Below the pieces are notes generated by a model. It saw nothing but the letters and a program-made list of their open reading frames with translations. It made no database searches and was not told the DNA's origin. Positions 60,181 through 64,000 of a stretch of 64,000 nt of DNA are shown one piece after another. Numbering within the stretch: position 1 is the first letter of the stretch; every line of letters begins with the position of its first letter. The stretch is from Terfezia claveryi (lineage: Eukaryota; Ascomycota; Pezizomycetes; Pezizales; Pezizaceae), in assembly GCA_015179025.1 (NCBI GenBank), contig WHUX01000002.1, positions 985,215-1,049,214 of the forward strand, read 5' to 3'. The position numbers and the translations under genes were made by a program.

Positions 60181-61573
60181 TACAGCTTCCCTGTTCTAGG
60201 TTTTGACCTAAATTCCAAAACTCTTTCTACCTCATACCTGTCTTCCTTAACTGGTCCTAGTTGTTCCAGAGTTCTGGAGGGGAACAGTTGTATTGGATTA
60301 GGGAAGAAGGGTTTAAGAAGTAAGGTGTGGAAGGAATTGTGGATATTATTGAGGTCAGGAAAGTCAGTGAAGTCAAGTTTAGCATTTTGACTCCATGGTG
60401 AATATTTTGTAATGGTGAAGGGGCCTATCCATTTAGGGGATAGTTTGGAGGAGTGGTACCTTGCTGGGAGGTTCTTTATTAATAGCATCACCTGATCATT
60501 GACTTGGTAATTAGGGGAAGCTCTTCTATGTTTGTTGGCTTGCTGAATTTGGTCCTTTTTTGCTTTAGTAAGGTTTTCAGCAACCTGGTAAAATCTGGTT
60601 GTAGGGTTTGAATAAGTAGGAATTGGGTAAGGCAGGATAGGTGGTGACAAATTAGGCTGGTATCCTAGCTTGGTAACAAAGGGAAAAAGTCCTCTTGTAG
60701 TACTAACTCTTGCATTCACCTCTGTTTGAACAGAAGGTGTGGCTTGTACCCAATTCAATCCCTGCTCTAGCTTCTTAGCTGCAAACATAGGAATGATTGT
60801 TCTATTCTTTCTTTCACTTGTCCCATCAGTCCAGGGGTGATATGTGGAAGATGCTTTATACATAATTCCATTATTCTGCATCCAATCTTGAAATATAGTA
60901 GACATAAACAAGGGGTCTTGATCAGAAACAATTTCATAAGAGAATCCCACATTAGGCTTAATGAATCTTTCAAAGATATCAATAACCCCTAATGTGTCAA
61001 CATTATCTGCAACAGGTAGTAAAAATGTAAAATCAGAATGCCTGTCAGTCATAACTAATAACTTATGAAATAATAACATATGAGGCTTGTCATCTTTAGC
61101 AGTTCTATAACCAAGGGTAAATTCAGTACATGAAATCATAACAGGTTCCATACTAAGAAAATCCATAGCCATATTACCCCATGGCCTAGTAGGTACATTC
61201 AGAGGAGTAAGAAATCCAGGGGTTTTTGTGTGGATCCTTTAGTGATTTGGCAGGTCTCACAGCTCCTTACAAATTGTTCAACCTGCTTATAAAAATCCTG
61301 AAAGATGTACTTATTGGTAAGCTCTTCTGCTGTTTTTGCAAGGCCTCCATGTCCAGTGGTGACATGTGCTTGTTGGATAAGGGCTTCAGAGGCAGGGTTA
61401 CCTTTAATTTGTAGTCCCTTGGGAATAACCATTTTCCAAGCAAAATTCTTCAAGAGGTACATAAACCCATCCTGTACCTTCACTGTAGGTACTTGTTCTC
61501 CTTTCTTAACCCTTAAGTACAGTGGTCCAAACACTGTATCTTTTTCCAACTCTTCTCTATAATGCCATTCCAA
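60180..61573 (-). pseudogene. gypsy integrase
   Basis: The H2C2 zinc finger is intact (QQAHVTTGHGG, then CETCQITKG, about 61390-61240). The catalytic core has Asp in AMDFLS (about 61165), Asp in SDQDPLF (about 60925) and Glu in TSERKNR (about 60810). The two open frames (61573-61199 and 61172-60180) are separated by a short gap with a frame change, so it is slightly damaged. Confidence 0.8.
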
Positions 61574-61588
61574 CTCATGATCTCTTAT

Positions 61589-62952
61589 CTACTCAGCAAT
61601 TACCAAATCTGGTTCCATGCTTTTTTCATCTTCATCCTGGACTCCTAGTATCTTTTTCAGGTAGTCACTATTGTGGAAGGGCTTATTGAGGGCCTTCAAG
61701 TTGTTTTTCCTAGTGTCACAGGAGCTGACAAAGTTTTTGTTCAGGTTATAGTAGCTAAGACAATACTTGCATCTTGGTATTAATTTTTCTCCTGAAGTGG
61801 TGACTTTTGGAAGATTTGGGCATAGGTGGTACCAGTGACCATCTTGGTTATATATGATGCATTTCCTGATAGTTTCTGCTGGTAATGGGTATTGCAGTAG
61901 ATAGAGTTTGTTGTCAAGGGGGCATTTGTTGCTGAGGTAAGTTGTTTCTATGCAATTAGTGCATCTAGGAGGAGGAAATTTAGTACCTTTAGGGCAATCC
62001 TCCTTAAAGTGTCCCATTGCCCAACATTTGTCACAAAGATTAATAACAGGATCTTTGTTGTTGCATTGGGAAGTTTTGTGGCCCACTTTACCACATTAGG
62101 AACAAAACTGTTGTGTCTGAGTTTTGTTGGAAGAGGAGGATGGGAGAATTGGATCCTCAGGGAAGATGTCAGGAAGGGTGCTGACAGAGGATGCAGGTGA
62201 GGCTCCTGGAGGAGGAGGAGGCTGAAAATGCACCTTTTTGTTGTCTGCCTCATCCTTGCACTTAGGTGAGGCTACCCTTCTCTTTAAAGTACCTTCAAGA
62301 GTGGGGTTCCACTCCTGAAGGTTTCCCACAACCACAGAACCCCTGTCAGCCCTTCTTAAGGACTGTTCCATCTGTTCTGTAGTCATGGGTTCCCTGGCTC
62401 TTTCCCATTCCTCAGGTTCATCTGAGTCAGAAGACTCATCTACAAGGGTCCATTCCTGTGGGTCCTCTGCCTCAGGAGCAGCAAGAGTAGAGAGAGAGGA
62501 GGTACTAGGTCTTTTGTTAATAACTACTTGAAACTTGGGTTTTCTTATAACTGACCTTCCTCTCTCTTCTTCCTCTTGTTATTGTTGTTGGGCCTGGGCC
62601 CTGGTAGTGGTGGCAGCAGTTTGGACTGCTGCTAGCTCCTGCTGGAGCCTTCTGAGCCTGAAATTTCTTTGTGGTATGTTAGATTCATCAGGTTCAGGGT
62701 CATCCTCAACTGTTGGTTGGTACCTTTCAGCCTCAAAGACTGCATTGAGGCCTTACCTGTCATGCCAGGTAGGCCTTGTGCCATCAACCTCCTGCATAGG
62801 CCTTTGTGGGAGGTTGGTGGTGGTGATCTGGAGAGGAGGGAGACTCCTTCTCCTGTTGATAGTGTTGGGAGAGTTTCTCCCAAGGACTGGTGGAGTCACT
62901 GGTCTCCCAGTGGCTCCCCTAATCCTGAGCTGTTGGTTTGGGGATGCAGGCA
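61589..62952 (-). pseudogene. Gag-like zinc-knuckle region of the gypsy element
   Basis: From MPASPNQQLRIRGATG at 62952 downward: an Arg/Pro/Gln-rich part, an acidic part, then repeated Cys/His motifs (CGKVGHKTSQC, CDKCWAMGHFKEDC, CTNC, CKYC) before the frame reaches integrase. Between it and integrase only one TAG (61589) intervenes and the frame is the same. In-frame stops are at about 62755, 62580 and 62099. Its location after RNase H is unusual; gag normally precedes pol. Confidence 0.65.
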
Positions 62953-63089
62953 TGGTTGGTATAGAGAATGTGGGGGAGGAGTTTTCTGAAAGTTTGTATA
63001 AGAACAGAAGGTGGTTGGTTACTACTGGATGTTGTAGTAAAAAGCTATGTGGTGAGAAGACTGTCCAGTAGAGGGGATTCCAGAGGACT

Positions 63090-64000
63090 ATATACTCCTC
63101 TGGACAGTACATCTGCTATGTGTTGTCCTTGCCCTGAATGTACTCTAGGGTTAGGTCAAACTGACTCATAGTCTCTTGCCACCTTCTCTTCATCTGACTT
63201 TCAGGGATACTATCCATAAATGTGACTAAGGGTTTGTGATCTGTTTGGATGATCACTTTGTAACCCTGTAGTTCAGGCCTGAAATACCTTAGTGAGTTAA
63301 CAATTGCTAAGAATTCCTTATCAGTTGTTATGTAATTCATTTGTTCATCATTTAATTTCCTAGAGTGAAATTCTGCTGGCCTGATAACACCATTCTCCAT
63401 TTGGCCAATCTATCCTGAATCCCTGTATTACTAGCATCTGTAATCAAATAGATTGGAAGGCCTGAGTCATGATTAATTGGCTTGAACACTTATTGCTCAT
63501 TATTAGCTCTTTAACTCTCACAAATGACTCATTATGCAAGGGAGTCCATATGTGCTTCTTTGTTAACCCTTGCAATTTGATAGTGGTTTGGCTACAGCTC
63601 CCAATTCTGGACAAAATCTTCTTAAGTAATTAACCATCCCTAGAAACTTCTGTAATTTTTTCTTTGAGTCAGGGATAGGGTAATTTGCTATTGAGTTGAT
63701 TTTTTCTGGATCATTTTTAACCCTTATTTGGTGACAATGAATCCTAGTACTTTTAGCCTTAGAGCAAGGATTTGGCATTTCTTTTTGTTGAAGAAAAACT
63801 TTTCCCTGGCCAATATCCTGCAGATCCCTCTCAACACTTCCTTATATTCTTCCAGGGTGTCTGTTCCAATCAGAATGTCATCTAAATAAACTATGACTGT
63901 TTTTCCAATATAATCCCTCAGTAACCAATTCATAGCCCTCATCATGGTTGCAGGTGCATTACAGTCACCTTGCTGCATAACCAATGAGTCAAATTCCTCT
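63090..64000 (-). pseudogene. gypsy reverse transcriptase and RNase H, 3' part
   Basis: The reverse-strand reading holds the RT palm motif YLDDILIGTDTLEEY (63900), the thumb (KKLQKFLGMVNYLRRF, 63660), then RNase H (EFHSRKLNDEQMNY, IQTDHKPLVTFMDS, LEYIQGKDN). Several stops and frame changes occur between 63724 and 63400. After GKDNT one base appears lost, because IADVLSR continues in the next frame. Confidence 0.75.

Larger units (their letters stand above)
59649..64000 (-). mobile_element. Ty3/gypsy chromovirus with zinc-knuckle frame between RNase H and integrase
   Basis: On the reverse strand from the window edge: reverse transcriptase (64000-about 63560, YLDDILIGT), RNase H (63400-63090, TDKEFLAIVNSLRYFRPEL, ending IADVLSR in a shifted frame), a Gag-like and zinc-knuckle region (62952-61589), integrase (61573-60500) and a chromodomain (about 60180-60100, YKVKWKGWPHKF) followed by a basic tail to 59901. 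An LTR appears to start TGTAAGGAAGTGG at 59648 after AAACAGGGAGG. The element runs out of the window, so its proper gag and 5' LTR are unseen. It has fewer stops than its neighbour. Confidence 0.8.

Overview
This is nuclear DNA of a filamentous ascomycete. The genes are interrupted by short introns (about 45-80 bp, GTRNGY...YAG) and encode typical fungal housekeeping proteins: Rho1 ending in CSIL, the U-box E4 factor Ufd2, a GRIP golgin, an R3H-SUZ protein, Nup84, the Ca2+-ATPase Pmc1, Orc1 and alkaline ceramidase. Long gene-poor, transposon-rich intervals suggest a repeat-inflated genome, perhaps of a Pezizomycete (truffle or cup-fungus type). That placement is inference; no marker here names the species.

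Layout. 1-1081: 3' end of a DUF2408-type gene (+). 2391-3227: rho1 (+). 3796-7832: ufd2 (-). 8312-9202: secreted Thr/Val-rich protein (-). 9203-21491: transposon zone. It holds several terminal-inverted-repeat elements, a 5.2-kb near-perfect palindrome made of two PIF/Harbinger copies (transposase plus accessory gene in each arm, all four genes broken), pogo-like ends, tandem repeats and an internally deleted Ty1/copia element carrying a nested Tc1/mariner-like MITE. 21892-23500: GRIP golgin (-). 24456-26424: R3H-SUZ protein (-). 28475-31266: nup84 (+). 31599-32539: small secreted protein with a ricin-B-like fold (+). 32540-36597: mostly empty, with many copies of a TAGTCTGGTT hairpin family. 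36598-40637: pmc1 (+). 42047-44603: orc1 (-), divergent from 44864-47692, a conserved protein of unknown function (+). 48888-50141: alkaline ceramidase (+). 50689-51300: decayed SDR-like gene. 52130-64000: AT-rich retrotransposon block with two reverse-strand Ty3/gypsy chromoviruses. The first has many in-frame stops; the second carries a Gag/zinc-knuckle-like reading frame between RNase H and integrase.

The cellular genes do not form a pathway cluster; they are independent housekeeping genes separated by repeats. The most unusual items are the Harbinger palindrome, whose stop codons all arise by C-to-T or G-to-A change (a RIP-like pattern), the zinc-knuckle frame inside the second gypsy element, and the dispersed TAGTCTGGTT hairpins, which also occur in the loop of the palindrome. 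Exon boundaries were worked out by hand from splice motifs and phase; where totals close in frame this is stated.
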